Positions 34,006 through 47,302 are shown, counted from the stretch's first letter. The stretch is 64,000 nucleotides of DNA from Mycobacterium triplex (GCF_000689255.1 NZ_HG964446.1:1813191-1877190), one strand, 5' to 3'. Numbers and translations are program-made. The notes: generated by a model not told the origin, from the sequence alone.

Positions 34006-34740
34006 CTACTTGGTGCAGGTCGCCAGGTTCGAGTTGTTGGCCGACGCGATCTCCACCTGTCCCTGGGCATTGACGATCGCGCAATTGAGCTTGCCCACGA
34101 TGCTGGTCGCGACGACGGACCGGGTCGTCACGCCCGGATTCAGCACGACCACCTTCGTCCAGGGCAGCGACACGTTGAACTCGGTCTGGGGGTAGCCACG
34201 GGCGTCGGTGTAGACGACGTTCACCAAGTCCAGCAGCGTCTTCGTCCCGGTCACGCTGTAGTAGATGGTGCTCGGATTCACTGTGGCCCTTGGTGCTACC
34301 ACCGCGGGAGGTGGCACGGCCGGCGGTGGAGTGGTCAGCGTCGCGCTCGGCGGGGCCAACGTGGTGACGGTCTCCGGCGGTAGCTGGGGTGCGTGCGAGG
34401 TGCTCGGGGCCGGACGCTGCGTCGCGCTGGGCGGGCTGGTGGTCCGCGGTGCGGAGGTCACGGTCTCCGGCGTCGGCGGCGCCACGGTGGCCTTCGTCGA
34501 CGCGCTGTCGCCGCTGTTGATGATCACCGCGGTCGCGATCGCGCCGATCGCCACCACCGCGCCGAGCACCGCGACCGCCGGGCGCCAGCTCCCGATGGGC
34601 CACAGGAGTTCCTTGAGCTCGTCGTACTCCTCGTAGTCGTCGTCGGCGTACTCGTCATCGCCGTAGCCGTCGTAGTCGGCTCCGTCGTACGTCGCATCAT
34701 CGGGGTAGGCGTGGACCGGTCCGGTGCGATCATCGAGCAT
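34006..34740 (-). CDS. MmpS-like membrane protein with Pro/Thr-rich linker (Rv3209-like)
   Basis: The 244-aa product has an acidic cytosolic N-terminus (GADYDGYGDDEYADDDYEEY), one membrane helix (AVAVLGAVVAIGAIATAVII), a Pro/Thr-rich linker and a C-terminal beta domain with YYSVTGTKTLLDLVNVVYTD resembling MmpS periplasmic domains. No mmpL gene is adjacent. Two Cys near the end may form a disulfide. The ATG at 34740 gives an N-terminus starting MLDDRTG. Confidence 0.85.
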   Translation of the reverse strand: MLDDRTGPVHAYPDDATYDGADYDGYGDDEYADDDYEEYDELKELLWPIGSWRPAVAVLGAVVAIGAIATAVIINSGDSASTKATVAPPTPETVTSAPRTTSPPSATQRPAPSTSHAPQLPPETVTTLAPPSATLTTPPPAVPPPAVVAPRATVNPSTIYYSVTGTKTLLDLVNVVYTDARGYPQTEFNVSLPWTKVVVLNPGVTTRSVVATSIVGKLNCAIVNAQGQVEIASANNSNLATCTK

Positions 34741-34942
34741 GTTTCTGATGGTGCCGATGTTACTGACGTGAATGGACAAGAACCGGCGCCGTGCGCCACC
34801 TTGATCCAGCTGGGAGCCAATCGTTATCTGTCGTTAGGCAGTGTTTCGCTCACCGCGAACCCCTCTACGCGGAGTGCAGCGGCGGCGTCCACTAACCTGC
34901 TGCTGACACGCCTGCGACGGAATATCAACGGAAGGGGCCATC

Positions 34943-38376
<3,434 letters not shown>

Positions 38377-38377
38377 C

Positions 38378-38703
38378 GGCTCCTCAGCGCGTCGTGCCGA
38401 CGCGCATCGTCGCCCCGCTGAGCTGGATTGCCGGGCTCCTCAGCGCGTCGTGCCGACGTGCATCGTCGCCCCGCTGGGCTGGATTGCCGGGCTCCTCAGC
38501 GCGTCGTGCCGACGTGCATCGTCGCCCCGCTGGGCTGGATTGCCGGGCTCCTCAGCGCGTCGTGCCGACGTGCATCGTCGCCCCGCTGGGCTGGATTGCC
38601 GGGCTCCTCAGCGCGTCGTGCCGACGTGCATCGTCGCCCCGCTGGGCTGGATTGCCGGGCTCCTCAGCGCGTCGTACCGACGTGCATCGTCGCCCCGCTA
38701 GGC
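38378..38703. repeat. Tandem repeat array, six copies of a 56-bp unit
   Basis: Five complete copies starting at 38378, 38434, 38490, 38546 and 38602 and a sixth of about 46 bases from 38658 follow one another without spacers. Each begins GGCTCCTCAGCGCGTCGT and ends GGATTGCCG. Copies differ at few bases, so the array probably varies between strains. Each contains a CGACG...CGTCG arm pair. The region contains no gene; 56 is not a multiple of three, so any frame through it changes per copy. Confidence 0.95.
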
Positions 38704-38704
38704 T
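38699..38704 (+). promoter_or_regulatory. Candidate -10 element for a leaderless transcript
   Basis: TAGGCT, in the end of the last repeat, lies 7 bases before the GTG at 38712. In the first copy the same place reads TGAGCT and in the next four TGGGCT, so only the last copy has a TANNNT -10. Mycobacterial leaderless genes have this spacing. Confidence 0.5.
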
Positions 38705-38711
38705 AACCCCC

Positions 38712-39566
38712 GTGAGCGTCGAACCACCGCCGGAGCATGTGCTTTCGGCGTTTGGTTTGGCCGGCGTGAAGCCGATCGCGCTGGGCGCCAGCTGGGAAGG
38801 CGGCTGGCGCTGTGGCGAAGTCGTCCTCTCGGTGGTGGCCGACCATGCGCGCGCGGCCTGGTCTGCACGAGTGCGGGAAACGCTGTTCGTCGACGGGGTG
38901 CGGCTGGCCCGGCCGGTTCGCTCGACCGACGGGCGCTATGTGGTCTCCGGATGGCGAGCCGACACGTTCGTCGCCGGCACCCCGGAGCCCCGCCACGACG
39001 AAGTCGTCTCGGCGGCGGTGCGCCTGCACGAGGCCACCGGCAAACTGGAGCGCCCCCGATTCCTGACCCAGGGACCCACCGCGCCGTGGTCGGACGTCGA
39101 CGTGTTCATCGCCGCCGACCGCAGCGCCTGGGAAGAGCGGCCACTGCAGTCGATCCCGCCGGGCGCGCGCACCGCCCCGCCCAGCGCCGACGCGGAGCGG
39201 TCCGTCGAGCTGATCAGCCAGCTCGCCACCCTGCGCAAGCCGACCAAGAGCCCCAACCAGTTGGTGCACGGGGACCTCTACGGGACGGTGCTCTTCGTCG
39301 GCACGGCCGCGCCGGGGATCACCGACATTACGCCGTACTGGCGCCCCGCGTCATGGGCTGCCGGCGTGGTCGTCGTCGACGCGCTGTCCTGGGGTGAGGC
39401 AGACGACGGACTGATCGAACGCTGGAACGCTCTGCCGGAGTGGCCGCAGATGTTGTTGCGCGCGTTGATGTTTCGTTTAGCTGTCCATGCGCTGCATCCA
39501 CGTTCGACCGCCGAGGCATTCCCCGGCCTGGCCCGCACCGCGGCCCTGATTCGCCTGGTGCTCTAG
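38712..39566 (+). CDS. Kinase-fold-like protein (TIGR02569 family, Rv3205c-like)
   Basis: The 284-aa product has an aminoglycoside phosphotransferase-like architecture with NQLVHGDLYGTVLFVG, an Asp-containing catalytic-loop-like motif, and GITDITPYWRPASWAAGVVV. It resembles an actinobacterial-only family. Substrate unknown. Its transcript probably starts at the GTG. No Gly-rich ATP loop is recognisable, so it may not be an active kinase. Confidence 0.85.
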   Translation: MSVEPPPEHVLSAFGLAGVKPIALGASWEGGWRCGEVVLSVVADHARAAWSARVRETLFVDGVRLARPVRSTDGRYVVSGWRADTFVAGTPEPRHDEVVSAAVRLHEATGKLERPRFLTQGPTAPWSDVDVFIAADRSAWEERPLQSIPPGARTAPPSADAERSVELISQLATLRKPTKSPNQLVHGDLYGTVLFVGTAAPGITDITPYWRPASWAAGVVVVDALSWGEADDGLIERWNALPEWPQMLLRALMFRLAVHALHPRSTAEAFPGLARTAALIRLVL

Positions 39567-39653
39567 GCGGCGTGGGTCGCCGACATCGACGCCATCGCGA
39601 CGACACGCCGAAACAGCGCACGCTTACGTCGATTTCGATGCGCGGCACGCATT

Positions 39654-39956
39654 TCAGTCCGGAAACTCGTAGCGAACTTCGGCGAGCGCGACCTTGCCGT
39701 CTTTCGCGAGAACTCCTTCGGCGCGCAGTAGTTCCAATTGCCGCGTCGTCAAATGCCGGGCGGGTCGTCCGGACGCGGTGATCACCCGATGCCAGGGCAG
39801 GTCGGAGGAATCGGTGCGCATGATCCAGCCGACGATCCGCGGGCTGGAAAGTCCTGCGACAGCGGCGATGTCGCCGTAGGTCGAGACGCGGCCGGAGGGG
39901 ATCGCGGCGACCAGGGCACGCACCCGCTCGACTTGAGCCTCGGTCACCGGCGCCAC
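39654..39956 (-). CDS. Alkyltransferase-like protein (ATL)
   Basis: The 100-aa product keeps the C-terminal DNA-binding fold of O6-alkylguanine alkyltransferases (PSGRVSTYGDIAAVAG, SPRIVGWIM), but the active PCHR motif is PWHRVITASGRPAR: the acceptor Cys is replaced by Trp. Such proteins bind alkylated guanine and mark it for nucleotide excision repair without transferring the group. The start is a GTG that follows lipV by 2 bases on this strand. Matches Rv3204. Confidence 0.92.
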   Translation of the reverse strand: MAPVTEAQVERVRALVAAIPSGRVSTYGDIAAVAGLSSPRIVGWIMRTDSSDLPWHRVITASGRPARHLTTRQLELLRAEGVLAKDGKVALAEVRYEFPD

Positions 39957-39958
39957 GG

Positions 39959-40744
39959 TCAGCGCGCCCGCAGTTGCTTGCGGATCAGCGCGGCGACCTC
40001 AGTGGGCTTGGCGCCGGGCACCATGTGGTTGCACTCGTAGGTCAGCAGCTCGAAATCGGAGCCCAATCGTTCCTGCAGACCGTTGACGAGTTCGTCGGTG
40101 ACGTAGGGCGGCGTCGTCCATGCCGCGCGCACCAAGGTCGTCGGCGTTCCCGCCGGCGGAAACACGGTGGGACGGGCCAATTCGCTCCAGTAGGACATCA
40201 TCGCCGGCACGCTGACCCGCCAGCCGTAGCGTCCGCTGGGCAGCCGCACCAGATGTTCCTCGAGTTCGGCGTCGAGCACGCCCGCAACGACGTCCCCCCA
40301 AGAGCCGGTTGCCTTTTCCATGCGGGCTTCGGCGGGATCCGGGTAGTCGGGCGAGGAGAACATCGCCTCGGCGATTTGTTGCATCCACCGCCCGTCCAAG
40401 CCGACCGCGGGGTCGAGCAGCAGCAGCGCCGCCACCAAATCCGGCCGGACCGCGGCCAAGTTCATCGCCAGCCCGCCGCCGAACGAGTGCCCGACGACCA
40501 GCACCGGGGCCGGTGCCACCTCGTCGAGCAGCGCGGCCAGCGCCGCGACGTTGGCGTCGATCGTCCATGGCGCCGCCCACGACGACCTGCCGTGGCCGAG
40601 CAGATCGGGCGCGGCGATGGCGATTTCGGGCAACTGCTCGCCCAACAGCTGCCACCGCTGGCCGTGGCCGGTCAGTCCGTGCAGGGCGAGCATTTGCACC
40701 GGGCCCGACGGGCCGAAGCGGTGCACGTGAAGGTCGGTGGTCAC
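39959..40744 (-). CDS. lipV: Lipase/esterase LipV-like alpha/beta hydrolase
   Basis: The 261-aa product has an oxyanion LHGLTGHGQRW, nucleophile Ser87 in GHSFGG, and His240 in ECNHMVPGAK. It has no signal peptide. The start is a GTG. Corresponds to Rv3203 in place; M. tuberculosis annotation is shorter in my memory. First gene of the lipV-ATL pair. Divergent from adnA across 80 bases without features. Confidence 0.9.
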   Translation of the reverse strand: MTTDLHVHRFGPSGPVQMLALHGLTGHGQRWQLLGEQLPEIAIAAPDLLGHGRSSWAAPWTIDANVAALAALLDEVAPAPVLVVGHSFGGGLAMNLAAVRPDLVAALLLLDPAVGLDGRWMQQIAEAMFSSPDYPDPAEARMEKATGSWGDVVAGVLDAELEEHLVRLPSGRYGWRVSVPAMMSYWSELARPTVFPPAGTPTTLVRAAWTTPPYVTDELVNGLQERLGSDFELLTYECNHMVPGAKPTEVAALIRKQLRAR

Positions 40745-40824
40745 GCGTCGATGATGCCAGGCCCGGCCGACATCGCCGGCCGTAGCCGCATCGACTTGTC
40801 AGACCCTCGTGATGTCATGCCGGT

Positions 40825-43800
40825 ATGTCGTTGACCTGGGGTGCCGAGGCGAGCGCCGTGTTGGCTCCGGGTGCCCGAGGCCTGATCCGAATCCTGGGTG
40901 GCCCGGGTACCGGGAAGAGCAGCTTGCTGGTCGATGCCGCGGTCGCCGCGGTCGACGCGGGCGTCGATCCGGAATCGGTTCTGCTGCTTACCGGTTCGGG
41001 CCGGATCGGGATGCGGCAGCGCAGTGCGCTGACGATGGCATTGCTGCGCGCGACCGGCCCGGGCCGGTCCGCGATCCGCGAGCCAGTGGTGCGCAGCGTG
41101 CACAGCTACGCCTACGCCGTTTTGCGGCGGGCCGCCGAGCGCGCCGGGGACGCACCGCCGCGACTGGTCACCAGCGCCGAACAAGACGCCATCATCCGCG
41201 AGCTGCTGGCCGGCGACCTCGAAGGCGCGGGCAGCTGCGCGTGGCCCGAGCATCTGTGGCCCGCGCTGAGCACCGCCGGCTTCGCCACCGAGCTGCGAAA
41301 CTTGTTGGCGCGCTGCGCAGAACGCGGTGTGGACCCACAGGATCTGCAGCGCCTCGGCCGCCTGCGCGGGCGACCGGAATGGACCGCGGCGGGCCGATTC
41401 GCGCAACAGTACGAGCAGGTGATGTTGCTGCGCGCGGCCGTCGGAACCGCGGCGCCGCAGGCGACGACGCCTGCGCTGGGTGCCGCCGAACTCGTGGGCG
41501 CCGCTATGGAGGCTTTCGCGGTCGACGCCGAGCTGCTGGCCGCCGAGCGCGCCCGCATCCGGGTCTTGCTGATCGACGACGCCCAGCAACTCGACCCGCA
41601 GGCCGCCCACCTGGTCCGGGTGTTGGCGGCGGGACGCGAACTGGCCCTGATCGCCGGTGACCCCAACCAGGCGGTGTTCGGCTTCCGCGGCGGCGCGCCG
41701 GCCGGTCTGCTCGACGGCGACTCGACGGCGGTGACGTTGACCCAGTCGCATCGGTGTGCCCCGGCGGTGGCACGGGCCGTCAGCGGCATTGCCCGCCGGC
41801 TGCCGGGCAGCAGCGACGGCCGGCAGATCGACGGCAGCGGCGCCGAGCGGGGATCGGTGCGGGTGCGGCTGGCGGCCTCGGCACACGCGGAGGCCGCGCT
41901 GATCGCCGACGCGCTGCGGCGCGCGCACCTGGTCGACAACGTGCCGTGGTCGCGGATGGCGGTGATCGTGCGGTCGGTGCCACGGGCCGGGGCCCGGCTG
42001 CCGCGGGCGCTGGCGGCCGCCGGGGTGCCGGTGGCCGCACCCGCGGTGAGCGGGTCGCTGGCCGAGGAGCCCGCGGTGCGGGCGATGCTCACGGTGCTGG
42101 CCGCGACCGCCGACGGCCTGGACGGCGACCAGGCGCTGGCATTGCTGACCGGGCCCATCGGTCGCGTCGACCCGGTCACGCTGCGGCAGCTGCGCCGCAC
42201 CCTGCTGCGCGGCGAACCCGCCGGTTCGGCAGCGAGTTTCGCCGAGCTGGTGGTGGCCGCGCTGGGCGCCGAGGCGCCGACATCCGCGTCCCGCCCGCTG
42301 CAGCGGGTGCGCGCGGTACTGGCTGCGGCCGCGCGCTGCCACCGCGACGGCCAAGATCCGCGCTACACGCTGTGGGCGGCTTGGCACCGGTCCGGTCTGC
42401 AGCGCCGCTGGCTGGCGGCCGCCGAGCGCGGCGGCAGCGCGGGAGTCCAGGCCACCCGGGACCTGGCGGCGGTGACCGCGTTGTTCGACGTCACCGATCA
42501 ATACGTGTCGCGCACCCCCGGCGCGTCGTTGCGCGGCCTGCTCGAGCACGTTGCTGCGTTGCAGCTGCCGAGCGCCAAGACCGAGCCGGTGTCGCCGGCC
42601 GAGCAGGTTCAGGTGCTCAGCCCCCACGCCGCGCTGGGACACGAATGGGACATGGTGGTGATCGCCGGCCTGCAGGATGGGTTGTGGCCCAACACCGTTC
42701 CGCGCGGCGGGGTGCTGGCCACCCAGCGGCTGCTCGACGTCATCGACGGCGTCTGTCCGGACGCCTCGGTACGGGCGCCGCTGCTGGCCGAGGAGCGCAG
42801 GCTGTTGGTGGCCGCGATGGGCCGGGCCCGGCGCCGGCTGCTGGTGACCGCGGTCGACAGCGACACCGGTGGGCCGGACGGGGGAGCCGCGCTGCCCTCG
42901 CCGTTCTTCTTCGAAGTCGCGCAGTGGGCCGACGAAGACGTCGAACACGCTGTAGCACAGCCTGTTTCGGATCCACGGGTGCTGTCGGCCGTGGCGCTGG
43001 TCGGCCGGCTGCGCGGTGTGGTCTGCGCGCCCGACGGCGCCGTCGACGATGCGATTCGCCAATGTGCGGCAACGCAATTGGCCCGGCTGGCCGCCGCGGG
43101 TGTGCCGGGCGCCGACCCGTCCGGCTGGCACGGTCTGACCGCGGTCAGCACCACCGATCCGCTGCGCGACGGCGGCGATCCGGTCACGCTGACACCGTCG
43201 ACGCTGCAGACCCTGAACGACTGCCCGCTGCGCTGGCTGGTCGAGCGGCACGGCGGAACCAACCCGCGCGAGCTGCGGTCCACGATCGGCTCGGTGCTGC
43301 ACGCGCTGATCGCCGAATCGGGCAAGACCGAAACGCAACTGTTGGCCGAGCTGGAACGGGCCTGGCAGCACCTGCCTTTCGACGCTCGTTGGCATTCGGA
43401 CAACGAGCTGACCCGGCACCGCGCGATGATCGAGGCATTCGTCGAGTGGCGAGCGCAGACACGCGGCGAGCTCAGCGAGGTCGGCGTCGAGGTCGGCGTC
43501 GACGGCGTCCTCGGCGCGCCGCGCGAGCACGGCGGCGAAGTCCGGTTGCGCGGCCGGGTCGATCGGCTGGAACGCGATGGCGCCGGCCGACTGGTGATCG
43601 TCGACATCAAGACCGGCAAGACACCGGTCAGCAAGGACGATGCGCAGCAGCATGCTCAGCTGGCGATGTATCAGCTGGCGGTGGCCGAAGGCCTGCTGGC
43701 GGACGGTGACGAGCCCGGCGGCGCGCGGCTGGTCTACATCGGCAAGACCGGGGCGGCGGGCGCCACCGTACGAGAGCAGGACCCCCTGACACTGGCCGGC

Positions 43801-43941
43801 CGCGACGAATGGCGCGACCTCGTCGCGCGCGCGGCCGACGCGACCGCGGGCCCGCAATTCGTCGCCCGGCGCAACGACGGCTGCTCGCACTGCCCGATCC
43901 GGCAGTGGTGCCCCGCCCACGTCGAAGAATCGGCGTCATGA
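40825..43941 (+). CDS. adnA: AdnA subunit of the AdnAB helicase-nuclease
   Basis: The 1038-aa product has an N-terminal UvrD-type motor with GGPGTGKSSLLVDA (residues 25-38) and LLIDDAQQLDPQAAHLVRV, helicase motif GDPNQAVFGFRGG, and a C-terminal RecB-like nuclease (LVIVDIKTGKTPVS). Cysteines for an Fe-S cluster are one in TLQTLNDCPLRW and CSHCPIRQWC near the end. AdnAB resects double-strand breaks in mycobacteria. It overlaps adnB by 4 bases (ATGA). Length is close to Rv3202c. Confidence 0.95.
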   Translation: MSLTWGAEASAVLAPGARGLIRILGGPGTGKSSLLVDAAVAAVDAGVDPESVLLLTGSGRIGMRQRSALTMALLRATGPGRSAIREPVVRSVHSYAYAVLRRAAERAGDAPPRLVTSAEQDAIIRELLAGDLEGAGSCAWPEHLWPALSTAGFATELRNLLARCAERGVDPQDLQRLGRLRGRPEWTAAGRFAQQYEQVMLLRAAVGTAAPQATTPALGAAELVGAAMEAFAVDAELLAAERARIRVLLIDDAQQLDPQAAHLVRVLAAGRELALIAGDPNQAVFGFRGGAPAGLLDGDSTAVTLTQSHRCAPAVARAVSGIARRLPGSSDGRQIDGSGAERGSVRVRLAASAHAEAALIADALRRAHLVDNVPWSRMAVIVRSVPRAGARLPRALAAAGVPVAAPAVSGSLAEEPAVRAMLTVLAATADGLDGDQALALLTGPIGRVDPVTLRQLRRTLLRGEPAGSAASFAELVVAALGAEAPTSASRPLQRVRAVLAAAARCHRDGQDPRYTLWAAWHRSGLQRRWLAAAERGGSAGVQATRDLAAVTALFDVTDQYVSRTPGASLRGLLEHVAALQLPSAKTEPVSPAEQVQVLSPHAALGHEWDMVVIAGLQDGLWPNTVPRGGVLATQRLLDVIDGVCPDASVRAPLLAEERRLLVAAMGRARRRLLVTAVDSDTGGPDGGAALPSPFFFEVAQWADEDVEHAVAQPVSDPRVLSAVALVGRLRGVVCAPDGAVDDAIRQCAATQLARLAAAGVPGADPSGWHGLTAVSTTDPLRDGGDPVTLTPSTLQTLNDCPLRWLVERHGGTNPRELRSTIGSVLHALIAESGKTETQLLAELERAWQHLPFDARWHSDNELTRHRAMIEAFVEWRAQTRGELSEVGVEVGVDGVLGAPREHGGEVRLRGRVDRLERDGAGRLVIVDIKTGKTPVSKDDAQQHAQLAMYQLAVAEGLLADGDEPGGARLVYIGKTGAAGATVREQDPLTLAGRDEWRDLVARAADATAGPQFVARRNDGCSHCPIRQWCPAHVEESAS

Positions 43942-46900
43942 GCCCGCGCTACAGCCCGGAGGAATTAGCCTGTGCGCTGGGGCTTTTCCCGCCCACCGCC
44001 GAGCAGTCCGCCGTCATCGCCGCCCCGCCCGGGCCGCTCGTCGTGATCGCGGGGGCGGGTGCGGGCAAAACCGAGACGATGGCCGCCCGGGTGGTGTGGC
44101 TGATCGCCAACGGGTACGCCGACCCCGGCCAGGTGCTGGGGCTGACGTTCACCCGCAAGGCCGCCGGGCAGCTGCTGCGCAGGGTCCGCTCCCGGCTGGC
44201 CCGGTTGGCCGCAATCGGCCCGGGCGCGGGCGGCTCTTCGGCCCTCGAAGCGGCGGGCAGCCCGGCGGTCAGCACGTATCACGCCTTCGCCGGCTCGCTG
44301 CTGCGCGACCACGGGCTGCTGTTGCCGATCGAACCCGACACCCGGTTACTCGGTGAGACCGAGCTGTGGCAGCTGGCCTTCGATGTGGTCAACGGCTACG
44401 GCGGGCAGCTGCGCACCGACAAGACGCCGGCCGCGGTCACCTCGATGGTGCTGCGACTGTGGGGCCAACTCACCGAGCACCTGGTCGACACCGACCAGCT
44501 CCGCGACACCCACCTCGAGCTGGAGCGGTTGGTCCATGTCCTGCCCGCCGGCCCCTACCAGCGCGACCGCGGCCCCAGCCAGTGGTTGTTGCGGCTGCTC
44601 GCCGCGCAGACCGAGCGCACCGAGTTGGTGCCGCTGCTCGACGCCTTGCAGGAGCGGATGCGCACCGCGAAGGTCATGGACTTCGGCGTCCAAATGGCTT
44701 CGGCGGCAAGGCTTGCCGCCAACTTCCCGCAAGTCGGGGAGGACCTGCGCAACCGCTATCGGGTGGTCCTGCTCGACGAATACCAGGACACCGGCCACGC
44801 CCAGCGCGTCGCGCTGTCGGCGCTGTTCGGCGGCGGCATCGACGACGGCTTGGCGCTGACCGCCGTCGGCGATCCGATCCAGTCGATCTACGGCTGGCGC
44901 GGCGCGTCGGCGACCAACCTGCCCCGGTTCACCACCGACTTCCCGCGATCCGACGGCACTCCGGCGCCGGTGCTGGAGCTGCGGACCAGCTGGCGCAACC
45001 CGCCCAGCACCCTGCACATCGCCAACGCGATTTCCGCGGAGGCGCGGCGCCGATCCGTGGCCGTGCACGCGTTGCGGTCCCGGCCGGACGCCCCGCCCGG
45101 CACCGTGCGTGCCGCGCTGCTCGCCGATGCGCAGGCCGAACGCGAGTGGATCGCCGACCACCTGCACGAGGAGTATCGGCGGGCACGCGCCGACGGCAAC
45201 AACCCGCCGACCGCCGCGGTGCTGGTGCGCCGCAACGCCGATGCCGCTCCCATCGCCGATGCGCTTCGTGCCCGCGGGGTCCCGGTCGAGGTCGTCGGGC
45301 TGGCCGGGCTGCTGTCCATCCCGGAAGTGGCCGAACTGGTGGCCATGCTGCGGCTGGTGGCCGACCCCACGGCCGGTGCGGCGGCGATGCGGGTCCTGAC
45401 GGGGCCGCGGTGGCGGCTGGGCGGTCGGGATGTCGCCGCGCTCTGGCAGCGCGCCGTGACCCTTGGCGCGGGACGCCGCACCGACGCGTCCTCGGCCGAA
45501 TCGATCGCGATGGCCGCCGGTCCGTCCAACATCGAAGCCGACACCGCGTGTTTGGCCGACGCCATCGACGATCCCGGCCCGGCCGCCTCGTATTCGACTG
45601 CGGGATATCAACGCATCACCGCGTTGGCCGCCGAACTCGGAGCCCTGCGCGGTCATCTCGGCCATTCGCTGCCCGATCTGGTCGCCGAGGTGCGACGCGT
45701 GCTGGGCGTCGACTGCGAAGTCCGCGCCGCGGCGGGCCATGGCGGCTGGGCCGGCGCCGAACACCTCGACGCGTTCGCCGACGTGGTCGCCGGCTACGCC
45801 GAACGAACAAACGCGACCGACGTGTCCGTCCTCGGGCTGCTGGCCTACCTGGACGCCGCCGAGGTTGTCGAAAACGGTTTGGCGCCGGCGCCGTTGACCG
45901 TCGCGCGGGATCGGGTCCAGGTGCTCACCGTGCATTCCGCGAAGGGGCTGGAGTGGGAGGTCGTCGCGGTCGCGCACCTGTCCGGCGGAACGTTCCCGTC
46001 GACCGCGTCGCGCAGCAGCTGGCTGACCGATGCCGCCGAGCTGCCGCCACTGCTGCGCGGCGATCGCGCGTCGGCCGGCTCGCTGGGCATCCCGGTGCTG
46101 GACCTCTCGGACGTCACCAATCGAAAGCAGTTGTCGGACAAGATCGCCGAGCATCGCCGTCAGCTGGAGCAGCGGCGTGTCGACGAAGAGCGCCGACTGT
46201 TGTACGTCGGGATCACCCGGGCCGAGGACACGCTGCTGGTCTCCGGTCATCACTGGGGCCCGACCGGGATCAAGCCGCGGGGGCCGTCGGACTTCCTGTG
46301 CGAACTCAAGGACATCATCGACCGGTCGGCCGCGGCCGGCGATCCCTGCGGGGTGGTGGAACACTGGGCTGCGGCACCCGCCGAGGGTGAGCCAAATCCA
46401 CTGCGCGACAAGATCATCGAAGGCATCTGGCCTGCCGACCCGCTGGCCGGGCGCCGCCGCGACGTCGAACGCGGCGCGGCGCTGGTGACCGAGGCGATGG
46501 CGTCGGGCCCGGCGCACGACCAGGTCGACATCGACGGCTGGGCCGCGGACGTCGACGCATTACTGGCCGAGCGCGCCCGCTCCGAACGACGAGTTGCCCG
46601 GGCACTGCCCAGCCAGCTGTCGGTCAGCGGCCTGGTGGACCTGGCCCGCGATCCCGAGGGTGCGGTGCAGCGGCTGGTGCATCGGCTGCCGACCAGGCCG
46701 GACCCACATGCATTGCTGGGCAACGCCTTTCACTCCTGGGTGCAACGGTTCTACGGAACCGAGGGGTTGTTCGATCTCGGCGATCTGCCCGGGGCGGCGG
46801 ATTCCGATCTCGGCCACACCGAAGAATTGGCCGCGCTGCAGGAGGCCTTCAGCCGATCGCCATGGGCGGCCCGCACACCCGTTGCCGTCGAGGTCCCATT

Positions 46901-47213
46901 CGAGATGCCGATCGGTGACACCGTGATACGCGGGCGCATCGACGCGGTGTTCGCCGAGCCCGACGGCGGCGCCATGGTGGTGGACTGGAAGACGGGCGAA
47001 CCGCCGCGCGGCGCGGAGGCGATGCGACAGGCCGCCGTCCAGCTCGCGGTCTACCGCTTGGCGTGGGCGGCGCTGTCCGGATGCCCGGCGTCCGCGGTGC
47101 GGACCGCGTTCCACTACGTGCGCACCGGCGTCACCGTGGTCCCCGACGAACTGCCCGATCTCACCGAGCTCGCGGGGCTGGCCCCCGCAGGTGAGCGCGA
47201 GGTCGCCGTCTGA
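43938..47213 (+). CDS. adnB: AdnB subunit of the AdnAB helicase-nuclease
   Basis: The 1091-aa product has Walker A AGAGAGKTETMAARV (near residues 39-45), LLDEYQDTGHAQRVAL, GDPIQSIYGWRGASATNLPR, the VHSAKGLEWEVVAVAHL motif V and [19 protein letters not shown] motif VI, and a C-terminal nuclease with MVVDWKTGEPPRG. AdnB is the main motor in the heterodimer. The ATG overlaps the adnA stop; the frame runs further upstream but antisense-like in composition. Length is close to Rv3201c. Confidence 0.95.
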   Translation: MSPRYSPEELACALGLFPPTAEQSAVIAAPPGPLVVIAGAGAGKTETMAARVVWLIANGYADPGQVLGLTFTRKAAGQLLRRVRSRLARLAAIGPGAGGSSALEAAGSPAVSTYHAFAGSLLRDHGLLLPIEPDTRLLGETELWQLAFDVVNGYGGQLRTDKTPAAVTSMVLRLWGQLTEHLVDTDQLRDTHLELERLVHVLPAGPYQRDRGPSQWLLRLLAAQTERTELVPLLDALQERMRTAKVMDFGVQMASAARLAANFPQVGEDLRNRYRVVLLDEYQDTGHAQRVALSALFGGGIDDGLALTAVGDPIQSIYGWRGASATNLPRFTTDFPRSDGTPAPVLELRTSWRNPPSTLHIANAISAEARRRSVAVHALRSRPDAPPGTVRAALLADAQAEREWIADHLHEEYRRARADGNNPPTAAVLVRRNADAAPIADALRARGVPVEVVGLAGLLSIPEVAELVAMLRLVADPTAGAAAMRVLTGPRWRLGGRDVAALWQRAVTLGAGRRTDASSAESIAMAAGPSNIEADTACLADAIDDPGPAASYSTAGYQRITALAAELGALRGHLGHSLPDLVAEVRRVLGVDCEVRAAAGHGGWAGAEHLDAFADVVAGYAERTNATDVSVLGLLAYLDAAEVVENGLAPAPLTVARDRVQVLTVHSAKGLEWEVVAVAHLSGGTFPSTASRSSWLTDAAELPPLLRGDRASAGSLGIPVLDLSDVTNRKQLSDKIAEHRRQLEQRRVDEERRLLYVGITRAEDTLLVSGHHWGPTGIKPRGPSDFLCELKDIIDRSAAAGDPCGVVEHWAAAPAEGEPNPLRDKIIEGIWPADPLAGRRRDVERGAALVTEAMASGPAHDQVDIDGWAADVDALLAERARSERRVARALPSQLSVSGLVDLARDPEGAVQRLVHRLPTRPDPHALLGNAFHSWVQRFYGTEGLFDLGDLPGAADSDLGHTEELAALQEAFSRSPWAARTPVAVEVPFEMPIGDTVIRGRIDAVFAEPDGGAMVVDWKTGEPPRGAEAMRQAAVQLAVYRLAWAALSGCPASAVRTAFHYVRTGVTVVPDELPDLTELAGLAPAGEREVAV

Positions 47214-47302
47214 GGCGATCAAGTGTCTGCCGAGCGGCGATCGTGGTTACATTTGAGTCGTGCGTGTGGCGTGCGGTGTGGTCCGGCCAGTGATGGGCCA
47301 CT

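Noticed and set aside
38378..38703. CRISPR array
   Set aside because: The 56-bp units adjoin directly with no unique spacers, and no cas genes are present. It is a minisatellite.
40741..43920. A 1059-aa open frame on the minus strand across adnA
   Set aside because: It is antisense to adnA, which has all helicase and nuclease motifs. The product is Arg/Gln/His-rich with no domain, typical of GC-rich shadow frames.
44346..46517. A 723-aa minus-strand frame opposite adnB
   Set aside because: Shadow of adnB with no recognisable domain.
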